The position numbers and the translations under genes were made by a program. A DNA stretch of 43,584 nucleotides from a virus. The notes below the pieces were generated by a model. It ran no database searches. It saw only the letters and a list, made by a program, of their open reading frames with translations, and was not told the origin of the DNA. Location of the stretch: the IMG/VR virus record IMGVR_UViG_3300024262_000067, positions 1 through 43,584 of that record; one strand, 5' to 3'. This document shows positions 23,231 through 29,760 of the stretch, one piece after another (position 1 is the stretch's first letter; the number at the start of each line of letters is the position of its first letter).

Positions 23231-23473
23231 TTACTTTTTCAATCTCTTTACTGTAATATCTACTACTTGCTTTGAACCCTTGCGGGGTACGAAGCCGAGG
23301 AGCTTGCAGACGCCCTTGAAGTGCAGATAAGGAACATACCAATCGTCTGTGCTTAAAATGCTGTTATGCCTCGAACCGACCCAATCGCCATCTTCTTTAT
23401 ATAAATTTTCAAACGCCCCAATCGGCCACAACTCCATAAATCCATCATCATCTCTTGTAATTACCATTTTCAT
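23231..23473 (-). CDS. 80-residue hypothetical protein
   Basis: Starts MKMVITRDDDGFMELWPIG after GAAAGGAAATATT. Beta-rich N-terminal half and basic C-terminus (RKGSKQVVDITVKRLKK). Small early gene with no recognised family. Confidence 0.55.
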   Translation of the reverse strand: MKMVITRDDDGFMELWPIGAFENLYKEDGDWVGSRHNSILSTDDWYVPYLHFKGVCKLLGFVPRKGSKQVVDITVKRLKK

Positions 23474-23485
23474 AATATTTCCTTT

Positions 23486-23713
23486 CTAAGTTTCGTTGTC
23501 CCCGCTAACAGCTATCCCTACATATTGAGCTATGTCACGAATCCATTGTATCTGTCGTGGGGTAAGATATTCGTCAAGGTCTGTAACACTAAGATTCTGT
23601 GGCAAACCTTGTAACCCATCGAACATATCTTCGACAAATTGCTTTTCTTTTTCACTTCGCAAATCCTGAAAATACTCATCTCGGAGCAACTGCACTAATT
23701 TAATAACTGTCAT
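23486..23713 (-). CDS. 75-residue hypothetical protein coupled to the nuclease
   Basis: Start MTVIKLVQLLRDEYFQDL chosen because its ATG overlaps the nuclease stop (ATGA); a longer in-frame extension runs inside the nuclease gene and is unlikely. Helical, acidic, with the ending YVGIAVSGDNET. The tight coupling suggests a partner or small accessory of the nuclease. Function unknown. Confidence 0.6.
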   Translation of the reverse strand: MTVIKLVQLLRDEYFQDLRSEKEKQFVEDMFDGLQGLPQNLSVTDLDEYLTPRQIQWIRDIAQYVGIAVSGDNET

Positions 23714-24654
23714 TGTATCTTTGTAATTGTGGCCCTCGGATATTCCATCGAATCTTTGTATTGTTCTTTTATCTCTGGCGGAACGGTGTAGATTATTCGC
23801 TTGCACATTGAGAGTTTGACCTGATACTTTCCGCCGACAAGATAAGTACCGGTTTCTGTATGTTTCCAATATTCTTTCAACTTCTTATCTACTGCCTCAT
23901 AGTCCTTTGCGGCCTGTCGTAACTCTTCTCGTTCTTCAAGCAATTCGAGAAGCTCAGTATTGTCTGTAATCTTGATTTGGTCGGAGTCCTCGTCCGGCAA
24001 ACAGATATGTCGAAAATCGCAATACTGACAAACTGTGCGGTCGGAAATACGGTCGGGATATGTCTTTTCGGCCACGTGCTTGTTGACAAGTTCCAACTTT
24101 TTCACCAGCTTATCGGAGTAATCCATATCTATTGTTATCTCTATCTGCTTTAGCTGGCCGCTCTGCTTGTTCTTTAGCAACAATATCATTCGTGGCTGAC
24201 TCATCATCCATAAGTAAAGCTGCAATTGCCCGTACCAGTTCTTTACCCAGATTTTATCTGATGCTTTCAAATCCTCTTGGTTGTTTAATTTTTCCCAAGT
24301 GAATTGGTTAGAAGTCTTGATTTCTATAGGACAAGTCTCACCGTTAAAAGTAAGTTCACCATCTATATGACCCGATGCTTGTATATCTGGCCAACTGAGA
24401 GTCGTCTGCGATTTCGTGAACTCAAACCCTGCATTCATCAACAACTGTATAGTCGCCTTCTCGTGCGTCTTACCTTCCTCGAAGATATAAGCCAAACTAA
24501 GTTCTGGCAAGACAGATTCTTTCCAGTTGAGCCGACTGTAAACCAAACATCTTGCACAAGGAAAACCAACTTTCGAGCCGGTGTTTGCGTAACAAGGACG
24601 ACGTACTCGCTCACCAAGCAGATAGTCAGCTACTTTTTCTACGATGTTAATCAT
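23710..24654 (-). CDS. Cas4/RecB-like PD-(D/E)XK nuclease, Fe-S type
   Basis: 314 residues, start MINIVEKVADYLLGE with GGAGG nine bases upstream. Nuclease core in order: ASGHIDGEL (Asp98), CPIEIKTS (Glu111, Lys113) and YGQLQLYLWM (Gln143, the RecB/Cas4 motif V). Cysteines at about 21, 33 and 36 before the core and CQYCDFRHIC (209-218) after it fit a 4Fe-4S cluster as in Cas4 and AddB. Likely a 5'-3' exonuclease or flap-processing enzyme for phage recombination. No Cas1/Cas2 or CRISPR array is present, so it is not CRISPR-linked. It stands one small gene away from a candidate annealing protein. Confidence 0.82.
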   Translation of the reverse strand: MINIVEKVADYLLGERVRRPCYANTGSKVGFPCARCLVYSRLNWKESVLPELSLAYIFEEGKTHEKATIQLLMNAGFEFTKSQTTLSWPDIQASGHIDGELTFNGETCPIEIKTSNQFTWEKLNNQEDLKASDKIWVKNWYGQLQLYLWMMSQPRMILLLKNKQSGQLKQIEITIDMDYSDKLVKKLELVNKHVAEKTYPDRISDRTVCQYCDFRHICLPDEDSDQIKITDNTELLELLEEREELRQAAKDYEAVDKKLKEYWKHTETGTYLVGGKYQVKLSMCKRIIYTVPPEIKEQYKDSMEYPRATITKIQ

Positions 24655-24811
24655 TTTGTGATGCCTCCAATTCTTCAATATATTTTTCAGCCGAACTTAA
24701 CTCTTTTGCAATCTCATCGATTTGGCCTTGTAAATCGTCTCGTGTATCGCAAACAGGGCATATTCGGCCTTCATAACAAACTTCCTCGTGTTTCTCAGAA
24801 CATAAATCCAT
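24647..24811 (-). CDS. 54-residue zinc-knuckle plus coiled-coil protein
   Basis: Starts MDLCSEKHEEVCYEG. Cys4, His8, Cys12, then CPVC (18-21) form a likely zinc site; residues 26-50 are a charged coiled coil. The ribosome site GGAGAGTAATT is good. The 3' end overlaps the nuclease start by 8 bases, so the two are coupled. It may tether or regulate the nuclease; inferred from coupling alone. Confidence 0.65.
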   Translation of the reverse strand: MDLCSEKHEEVCYEGRICPVCDTRDDLQGQIDEIAKELSSAEKYIEELEASQND

Positions 24812-24813
24812 AA

Positions 24814-25614
24814 TTACTCTCCTTCACCAGGCTCTTTTGCACTTCCGCCAGTCTCGGCCCAATAGCAAATATTTTCATATTGCTTGCCACGCTTAATCTG
24901 TGAGGTCGAATCTACGTTGTGATGCAGAGTCAGATAGGTCTTTAATTGATTTTCGCTCAGACCATTGGCCTTGCAGATTGCAAACAGTCGCTTCTGTTGT
25001 GCTGCTGAGATAAACTCGGTTTTGCCACCGCCCTCCGCACCTTTTTGATAATCCACTTTTGCGATGCCACTAACGCTAATGCCGTTATGTTGCAAATCTT
25101 CGGCGCTCATATTCTTTAAGCCAAGCAAGGCGGTTACTGCCCGGGCCTCCCAGTTTGCAAGAGCCGCTTTCCGAATGTCCATTGGGTCTGGAACCTTATT
25201 GCCATCTTTGCCGGTAAAGAAAGCATCCGAAGATGACCGACCTCCATCAATCTCAATTATTACTTCGCCGTAAAGCTGGTCGAGAACTTTACTTCCGACT
25301 TTGCCGGTTACTATGTAGCTGTAACTACCATCAGGATTGCTTTCTCTTGTTACTTCACGGTCTCGATAATAAATGCCCCAGATAGGCCGTATTTTTTGGG
25401 CACCAGCAGCTTGTAAATAATACGAATCTCCCATTTTCACCCAGTCTTTCGGATTTGTGCGTTGAATTGATACCTTAGCACAACCATCAATTACGTGGGC
25501 AATAGCCGATATACGAGCTATTGCCTTTTGGCTGTCGAGTTCCACTTCGAGCGGAGTGGGCATTCCAACTTTTTCAGCCACTACTTCTTGAATTTCTGTT
25601 TCTGTATCAGCCAT
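24814..25614 (-). CDS. Candidate single-strand annealing/recombination partner protein
   Basis: 266 residues; the second of two adjacent ATGs fits the AAGGAG spacing. Central region WVKMGDSYYLQAAGAQKI, RPIWGIYYRDREVTRE and DIRKAALANWEARAVTALLGL is reminiscent of the helix that follows the beta sheet in Rad52/Erf-type annealing proteins (mixed K/R-A-A-L ... A-L-LG). The C-terminus carries FISAAQQKRLFAICKANG, a helix often linked to recombination-factor modules. Its position beside a RecB/Cas4-like exonuclease strengthens the idea. I do not have a firm family match, so the role is inference. Confidence 0.45.
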   Translation of the reverse strand: MADTETEIQEVVAEKVGMPTPLEVELDSQKAIARISAIAHVIDGCAKVSIQRTNPKDWVKMGDSYYLQAAGAQKIRPIWGIYYRDREVTRESNPDGSYSYIVTGKVGSKVLDQLYGEVIIEIDGGRSSSDAFFTGKDGNKVPDPMDIRKAALANWEARAVTALLGLKNMSAEDLQHNGISVSGIAKVDYQKGAEGGGKTEFISAAQQKRLFAICKANGLSENQLKTYLTLHHNVDSTSQIKRGKQYENICYWAETGGSAKEPGEGE

Positions 25615-25924
25615 CATTTTCTCCTTTCAATTTGTCTGCCTTGGTAAGAGCAGCCTTGACCCTATCGCTTGTTCCAGAATTATGGTACGCATCGTACGCC
25701 TGCTTTTCAGTACAAACTTGGCCTACGCTTTCATTGAAAAAATGGTCGATTTCTTTGCACGCCGCATACAGGTCTGGCGCAGCGGCAATAAGACGAGCGT
25801 TGGCTCTATCTTCTTCTGTTATATCCGTACTGCCGTGGTCAATGTATGCATCGATAGGGGATATGCTTAAATAGCCTTCTGACTCAGTAAATATTTTCCA
25901 TTCACCTTTTGTAAATTCAGCCAT
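25607..25924 (-). CDS. Conserved small phage protein (ARLIAAAPDLY motif)
   Basis: 105 residues, start MAEFTKGEWKIFTESEG. Contains RANARLIAAAPDLYAACKEI, the hallmark of a small protein found in many phage early regions; function is not established. Begins in the overlap with the upstream gene (AATGATGGCTGA) and ends in the same sequence overlapping the next gene. Confidence 0.65.
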   Translation of the reverse strand: MAEFTKGEWKIFTESEGYLSISPIDAYIDHGSTDITEEDRANARLIAAAPDLYAACKEIDHFFNESVGQVCTEKQAYDAYHNSGTSDRVKAALTKADKLKGENDG

Positions 25925-26228
25925 CATTAACCTCGCTTTCGACAATACCGTAATAATTAAGCCCGCTCTTTAACCTTTTGATAACTACCACATTCCAGCC
26001 GACTTGCTGTAAAGCCTGTCTTATTTCCGATAATCGGCCAGTATATTTAAGTGCAATTGCGCTTAGCTCTTTATTGGACGGCGCAGATAAATCCTTATTA
26101 AGCAAACGCCGTAGAATCTTGCGGCATTGCCTGCTAAGTCTCGGCAAATCCTCATCGTCAACAGAAGGATTCAACAAAACCTCCGGCGGGCGGCGTTGCA
26201 ATTGCAAGAATGTCATCTGTGGGGTCAT
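25917..26228 (-). CDS. Helix-turn-helix-like protein
   Basis: 103 residues (MTPQMTFLQLQRRPPEVLL). The C-terminal part, SNKELSAIALKYTGRLSEIR followed by QALQQVGWNVVVIKR and a YYGIV strand, has a winged-helix pattern. It overlaps both neighbours by short ATGA-type junctions. Could be a DNA-binding regulator of early genes; function inferred. Confidence 0.5.
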   Translation of the reverse strand: MTPQMTFLQLQRRPPEVLLNPSVDDEDLPRLSRQCRKILRRLLNKDLSAPSNKELSAIALKYTGRLSEIRQALQQVGWNVVVIKRLKSGLNYYGIVESEVNDG

Positions 26229-26734
26229 TCGCTCTCCTCGTTATTGGGTTCCGTTAATGTTCGTGCCTCTGCTTCTAAATCCTCAAAGCATATTCGGCAG
26301 AGTTTTACATTGTCCCATTCCTTATAAACATCAGGACTGCCACACTTGTCGCATTTCGTCTCCTCTATGAGTTCGGGGGATTCGTGGATGTTGCCGATGA
26401 CTTCAATTAAGCCCCACTCTGATTTTACAAAACAATTATAACCATTCCACGCCCAACCCTCATTTTCTCTGTACTCAAATTTAACAACCCATACATCTCC
26501 TGCTTTGTGTCTTACTATATCCCCCTCGTATATCTCTTTGCCGTTCTTGTCCAAAAGGCCGGTGAACTGGATAATAGTATAACGATTAGTACCCATTAAC
26601 TCGTAAGAGTCTGAATACATCCCTTTGCTATGCTCACAAGTAAACCCACGACCTTCGCCTGTAACATAGAAGTATTCAGGGTTAAGCCAAAAATGCTTTT
26701 TGTTGTCCCACGCTCGATATTTTATAGGTCTCAT
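26225..26734 (-). CDS. YopX-family protein with C-terminal zinc ribbon
   Basis: 169 residues. The YopX signature is clear: MRPIKYRAWDNKKHFW, IIQFTGLLDKNGKEIYEGDI, a VVKFEYRENEG strand and VIGNIHESPELIE. The tail adds CDKCGSPD and LCRICFEDL, a zinc ribbon beyond the usual domain. YopX proteins are common in phage early regions; the biochemical role is unknown. Ribosome site GAGGAGAAGAA; overlaps neighbours at both ends. Confidence 0.78.
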   Translation of the reverse strand: MRPIKYRAWDNKKHFWLNPEYFYVTGEGRGFTCEHSKGMYSDSYELMGTNRYTIIQFTGLLDKNGKEIYEGDIVRHKAGDVWVVKFEYRENEGWAWNGYNCFVKSEWGLIEVIGNIHESPELIEETKCDKCGSPDVYKEWDNVKLCRICFEDLEAEARTLTEPNNEESE

Positions 26735-27042
26735 TTCTTCTCCTCGCCGAGAGCGGCTTTCTTATCAGGCATAATTTGGTCTATAAACTTAATGGCTCTT
26801 TCACAGGCGTCGAGGTCATTAGTGCATAAACCCTCATAAGCCAAACCACACGCCTTCTCCAACGCCTCGATGTAGGCGGCGGCTTGCTCGTAAATTTCGG
26901 CTCCTTCGTTTCCCCGCCAATCATTTGGGAACAATGTTCTTTCTGTTCCAGCTCTTTTTCTTAACCTTTTCGCCAATTCCCCCGTCTGTGTGGCGGGCTG
27001 GTCATCACAAGGAATGGTTTTGCGATGTTCTTTTTTGTCCAT
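26731..27042 (-). CDS. 103-residue hypothetical protein
   Basis: Starts MDKKEHRKTIPCDDQPATQ after AAAGGAGACGAAAA. Helical, with a middle resembling small phage proteins (IYEQAAAYIEALEKACGLAY). The upstream PG-binding-like gene overlaps its 5' end by 38 bases. No family recognised. Confidence 0.55.
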   Translation of the reverse strand: MDKKEHRKTIPCDDQPATQTGELAKRLRKRAGTERTLFPNDWRGNEGAEIYEQAAAYIEALEKACGLAYEGLCTNDLDACERAIKFIDQIMPDKKAALGEEKK

Positions 27043-27343
27043 TTTTCGTCTCCTTTAGCCTCCTCGCCCTGTTTTCTAAATCAGTTACAAGTTTACAAAA
27101 CGCTAATGCAGAGTTTTTGCCCCACTTGCCATCCACACCATCCGGCCCGATGTCGCAGCCAAGCCGACAGAGTTCGGCCTGTGCCGCCTGTATTTTGACC
27201 GGGCTGCTCGTTGAGCAAACAGGGCGAAAGCCGAGAGTGTGATAGAAGCTCACCGGCTTGCTCGCCCAGTAGAGAATGCCAAGACAAAAGCCAAGAACTT
27301 GACAAAGAATGACAACACCAAGATATGTAATTACCTGTTTCAT
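27005..27343 (-). CDS. Membrane-anchored PG-binding-like protein
   Basis: 112 residues, start MKQVITYLGVVILCQVLG after GGAGACCAAA. One N-terminal membrane span (residues 4-26) is followed by VKIQAAQAELCRLGCDIGPD and GVDGKWGKNSALAFCKL, the pattern of a peptidoglycan-binding (PG_binding_1) module: repeated Q-L-G-DG-G. The end is basic. It could help in lysis or in contact with the wall; no catalytic domain is present. It is the only gene here with a wall-binding signature. Confidence 0.6.
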   Translation of the reverse strand: MKQVITYLGVVILCQVLGFCLGILYWASKPVSFYHTLGFRPVCSTSSPVKIQAAQAELCRLGCDIGPDGVDGKWGKNSALAFCKLVTDLENRARRLKETKNGQKRTSQNHSL

Positions 27344-27477
27344 TTTGGTCTCCAGAATTTCCACCATTTGCGGACGTAACAAACCATTTTGCTGTTACCA
27401 TCGGTGACATCCATAAAATGACATTTTGGTTTAATCTTCCACCAAGGCCACCATCTACAATCCCTACATCGTTTCAT
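27340..27477 (-). CDS. 45-residue Trp/Cys micro-protein
   Basis: Start MKRCRDCRWWPWWKIK chosen because GGGAAAAGAAAA precedes it; longer extensions read back into the duplicated leader. CRDC, then Cys and Cys further on (KCHFMD, MVCYVRK) suggest a zinc knuckle, with many Trp. The stop overlaps the next ATG as ATGA. Unknown role. Confidence 0.55.
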   Translation of the reverse strand: MKRCRDCRWWPWWKIKPKCHFMDVTDGNSKMVCYVRKWWKFWRPK

Positions 27478-27506
27478 TTTTCTTTTCCCTTCATAAAAGG
27501 CGGCGG
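27472..27506 (-). repeat. Duplicated leader, copy A
   Basis: A GC-rich start (CCGCCGCC), TTTTATGAA, then GGGAAAAGAAAAATGAA forms the leader and start codon of the 45-residue gene. Nearly identical to 27657-27692. Confidence 0.85.
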
Positions 27507-27662
27507 CTAAAGTTTTCCATAAACATATACAGCAAATACACAAGGCTTTATATTGCATCTATCACATACTTCTGGATGTGTTTTTAACTGCTTGAGTACC
27601 TTTCTTGCTTCTGAATGAGTCAAACCACGATTAGTACAGACTTGTTTAACTTTAGCTTTCAT
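27507..27662 (-). CDS. 51-residue zinc-knuckle protein
   Basis: Starts MKAKVKQVCTNRGLTHSEA with the leader AAAGGGAAAAGAAA. Cys9, then CDRC (33-36) and Cys41 look like a small zinc site; the N-terminus is basic and helical (RKVLKQLKTHP). It is separated from the next gene by a duplicated leader. Function unknown; nucleic-acid binding possible. Confidence 0.6.
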   Translation of the reverse strand: MKAKVKQVCTNRGLTHSEARKVLKQLKTHPEVCDRCNIKPCVFAVYVYGKL

Positions 27663-27692
27663 TTTCTTTTCCCTTTCATAAAAGGCGGCGGC
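27657..27692 (-). repeat. Duplicated leader, copy B
   Basis: Leader and start of the 51-residue gene, differing from copy A (27472-27506) only by small indels. Both carry the CCGCCGCC element and an AAGGG ribosome site. Confidence 0.85.
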
Positions 27693-27763
27693 GGCAGACC
27701 ACGGCGTCTTTCTAACTATATTTTTCCCTCAAACATTCAAAACTTGACCTTTTTACTTTTTTG

Positions 27764-27889
27764 TTATTCTGCCGCCACCTTGTTTCCTTTCCGGCTTTCG
27801 CCGATTAGTTTCATAAAAGCCCGCCCTACCACCCACTTTGCGGGACACCCGCCAGCACATCTGGTCTCGTACCAATCGTCAGTTGCCAT
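27764..27889 (-). CDS. 41-residue protein
   Basis: Starts MATDDWYETRCAGGCPAKW with a near-perfect site (AAAGGAGGTGATATAT). Two Cys (CAGGC) and a helical basic end (FMKLIGESRKGNK). Its leader lies 20 bases beyond a terminator and downstream of a stem-rich untranslated region, so its expression is probably conditional. No family recognised. Confidence 0.6.
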   Translation of the reverse strand: MATDDWYETRCAGGCPAKWVVGRAFMKLIGESRKGNKVAAE

Positions 27890-27910
27890 ATATATCACCT
27901 CCTTTCGTTT

Positions 27911-27952
27911 CAATAAAAGGCTGGGGCTAAGAGTTCTCCTTAACCCCCAGCC
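27911..27952 (-). terminator. Terminator in the leader of the 41-residue gene
   Basis: On the minus strand GGCTGGGGGTTAAGG (27952 on) pairs with the complementary CTTAGCCCCAGCC arm (down to 27919), followed by TTTTATTG. The stem is about 13 bp with one bulge. The sequence on its 5' side (TCATCAC, CTCCTCCGAAG) is shared with the terminator at 30140. Ends 20 bases before the next ATG. Confidence 0.8.
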
Positions 27953-27978
27953 TTCGGAGGAGTGATGATTCAATAAAT

Positions 27979-28066
27979 GGGGCGGGCAGGATTCCCCACC
28001 GTTCACCTGCACGGTCCCGTCTGTTCATCTACTACCAGACATTTTCTACCACTTCACCACCGCCCC
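27979..28066 (-). ncRNA. tRNA-like stem-closed element (non-canonical)
   Basis: 88 bases closed by a perfect 7-bp stem GGGGCGG/CCGCCCC with a following A. Positions 8-26 contain a D-arm-like AGTGGTAGAA; positions 27-31 and 44-48 form a 5-bp stem (GTCTG/CAGAC); GCAGG pairs with CCTGC next to the acceptor, as a T-stem would. The would-be anticodon loop is 12 bases and the T-loop 15, so it fails as a normal tRNA. It may be a decayed or remodelled tRNA or a coincidental structure. Confidence 0.35.
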
Positions 28067-28075
28067 ATAGCTCAA

Positions 28076-28154
28076 ATTGCTGGCGGGCAACCCGTCCTTC
28101 TCGGTGGCCATCTCTAACTCAGGGCTTAAAGGGGCTGCGATTGCCGCCAGCAAT
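28076..28154. other. Long-stem element 2 of the 28 kb array
   Basis: 79 bases closed by an 11-bp perfect stem ATTGCTGGCGG/CCGCCAGCAAT (28076-28086 with 28144-28154), extendable past a one-base bulge by GGCAA/TTGCC on the minus strand. It lies 9 bases after element 1. No ORF with a ribosome site covers it. Confidence 0.6.
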
Positions 28155-28163
28155 AGTTCTTAA

Positions 28164-28228
28164 AACCGGCTGGGCTGGGAACTAAATGTAAAATACTTGA
28201 AGTTGGAGGAGTAGGAACCCCGCCGGTT
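28164..28228. other. Long-stem element 3 of the 28 kb array
   Basis: 65 bases closed by a 7-bp stem AACCGGC/GCCGGTT, again 9 bases from element 2. With elements 1 and 2 it fills the untranslated stretch 27890-28265, where no gene is evident on either strand. Confidence 0.5.
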
Positions 28229-28265
28229 GGAGTAATCAGATTAACTTGTCAATGAGCGATTCTTA

Positions 28266-28676
28266 TTATTGCTTTTTTGCTAATTCCCGACCAGTTTGCA
28301 CCAATTTATGCAGTAAGTCCTTAACATCTCCATCCTCTACGTTTTCTTCGATTTGACGAAAAGTAAAATAACCAACTTCGCCAGCAAATGCTTTCAGTCG
28401 CTCAATCTCGGCGGCCTGTTGCCGGATTTTTCTCTCTTGGTCTGCAATTTCCTGAATCTTCTCTGCGCAAGTACTGCAAATATCAACAATCTCGCCGGTT
28501 ACGGGGTCTGAATCTCTCTCCCTGCACTTGACACAGAACCTATTAGAGCAATAGAAACAGGGGCGTATTTTCTCTGAGTCGAAATATCTCTCGCTGCATT
28601 GCGGGCAAGGATAATCGCCCTTCGGTTCATCTGCTGCGTCCAAAACCTTCTGTTCTAAATCATCTGGATTAGCCAT
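28266..28676 (-). CDS. Multi-zinc-knuckle plus coiled-coil protein
   Basis: 136 residues (MANPDDLEQKVLDAAD). Four Cys pairs between residues 24 and 70: CPQC, CFYCSNRFCVKC and CSTC, consistent with a cross-brace of two zinc ions as in RING/FYVE-like modules. Residues 72-95 are a coiled coil (IADQERKIRQQAAEIERL). The C-terminal helix ends in RELAKKQ. A protein- or nucleic-acid-binding adaptor is likely; the specific role is unknown. Confidence 0.65.
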   Translation of the reverse strand: MANPDDLEQKVLDAADEPKGDYPCPQCSERYFDSEKIRPCFYCSNRFCVKCRERDSDPVTGEIVDICSTCAEKIQEIADQERKIRQQAAEIERLKAFAGEVGYFTFRQIEENVEDGDVKDLLHKLVQTGRELAKKQ

Positions 28677-28678
28677 TA

Positions 28679-28972
28679 TTAGTCCTCAACTTTCTCGTAG
28701 GTTTGTTCAAATATGTCGGGCTTGCAGGGATAAAAATGTTCGCCATCGGGTTCGGCAACAATCCAATCGCCGTCAGACAAGTACGTTTTCTGGTTGTGGA
28801 TAGTATTGACATAGAAACCAGCTCTGTTGCGAATAGTACCTTTGGCCCCCCCAACAGAAAACTCATCTACAAACAAACCTCTTGGCAGATTTTCCGGTTT
28901 ATTGAAAAAATATTCATCCCGCCAAAATTGGTATGCTTCAACGACTATTGGTTTTTTTCTGTATTTAGCCAT
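28679..28972 (-). CDS. Conserved small phage protein (YRKKP / CKPDIFEQTYE type)
   Basis: 97 residues beginning MAKYRKKPIVVEAYQFW and ending SDGDWIVAEPDGEHFYPCKP then DIFEQTYEKVED, an arrangement common to a widespread phage early protein of unknown role. Ribosome site AAGGGGCTAATA. Starts six bases from the end of the neighbouring coding region's leader. Confidence 0.72.
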   Translation of the reverse strand: MAKYRKKPIVVEAYQFWRDEYFFNKPENLPRGLFVDEFSVGGAKGTIRNRAGFYVNTIHNQKTYLSDGDWIVAEPDGEHFYPCKPDIFEQTYEKVED

Positions 28973-29011
28973 TATTAGCCCCTTTTCCGTTCATATCGTT
29001 ACCATTCGTGA

Positions 29012-29323
29012 TTACGTGCCTTGTTTCGGCCTTCGTCCACTGGCGGGCCTCTGGGCAGCCTTCCTGTCGATTCTGTGGGCTTTGCCAGCCTTCTTCTCCG
29101 CCGCTTTTATCCGCTTTTGAGCGGCCACGTCTGCCTTGACCGCCTGAACATAACAACCAGCATAAGTAAGGTCATAAGAACGCTTGCAGCCTTTGGCACG
29201 AAAGCGCAGGATGCTCGGCGGCACAAGCGTAACCACAACTTGCCGATGGTGGCCCGCCTCAAAGACCATTCCGCTATCAACGGCTTGTGCTATTCGAGAA
29301 ACTTGCTTTTTTAGGTCTGTCAT
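29012..29323 (-). CDS. 103-residue basic hypothetical protein
   Basis: Starts MTDLKKQVSRIAQAVDSG after AAAGGCAAATA. Beta segment (HRQVVVTLVPPSILRFRAKG) resembling small DNA-related phage proteins, and a strongly basic tail (KKAGKAHRIDRKAAQRPASG). Probable nucleic-acid contact by charge; family unknown. Confidence 0.6.
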   Translation of the reverse strand: MTDLKKQVSRIAQAVDSGMVFEAGHHRQVVVTLVPPSILRFRAKGCKRSYDLTYAGCYVQAVKADVAAQKRIKAAEKKAGKAHRIDRKAAQRPASGRRPKQGT

Positions 29324-29367
29324 TATTTGCCTTTCCCATTAGCGGCTTCCCTGCCATCAAAAAACTG

Positions 29368-29760
29368 TTATGCTGCTTGTTCCTCTCCGTCAAAGCCCAA
29401 ATCCATCTGCTTTTCTTCTTCTGACAACTGACGCTCATTGACGATTCCCTCGGTATCAAGGCGTATGAGCGTGGCAGATTGTTTGGTGTAATCGAGAATG
29501 AGTTTGCAATCGGTTTGGCGATACTCATACTTGTTGCGGACAAGAAGCTGTTTGGTGGTTATCTCCGCCTCACACATCGCCTCTTTCGCCTTAAAATCCT
29601 TAACGACCGATTCCTTTTCCTCTTGCGCTTGACGCAAATTATCAAGTGCACCTGCAAGTTCATCTCCACATTGCAGAAGCTCGTCCTGGGAAAGTTCGCA
29701 CTTCAAAAGATGCCTTTCGTGAGTGGTTTTTACTTTGTCATTTTCCTTTTGCTTTGCCAT
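29368..29760 (-). CDS. Conserved phage coiled-coil protein, first early gene
   Basis: 130 residues starting MAKQKENDKVKTTHERHL, with AAAGGATAGGAAA upstream. HLLKCELSQDELLQCGDEL begins a helical region, followed by VVKDFKAKEAMCEAEITTKQ and VRNKYEYRQTDCKLILDY, ending in LSEEEKQMDLGFDGEE. This layout is familiar from phage early operons but its role is unknown to me. It is the first gene after the structured RNA, 137 bases beyond its U-tract. Confidence 0.65.
   Translation of the reverse strand: MAKQKENDKVKTTHERHLLKCELSQDELLQCGDELAGALDNLRQAQEEKESVVKDFKAKEAMCEAEITTKQLLVRNKYEYRQTDCKLILDYTKQSATLIRLDTEGIVNERQLSEEEKQMDLGFDGEEQAA

Noticed and set aside
23710-24654. CRISPR-linked Cas4
   Set aside because: The Cas4-like nuclease has no Cas1/Cas2 neighbour and I saw no repeat-spacer array anywhere; stand-alone phage nucleases of this type are common.
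27979-28066. Ordinary tRNA gene
   Set aside because: Acceptor, anticodon and T stems can be drawn, but the loops are 12 and 15 bases and the T-loop lacks TTCRANY on either strand. Kept only as a tRNA-like element.
28010-28130. Plus-strand 46-codon ORF (MGRAGFPTVHLHGPV) and minus-strand 21-codon ORF through the stem array
   Set aside because: Neither has a ribosome site, and both run across the paired arms, so the pairing is the better explanation.
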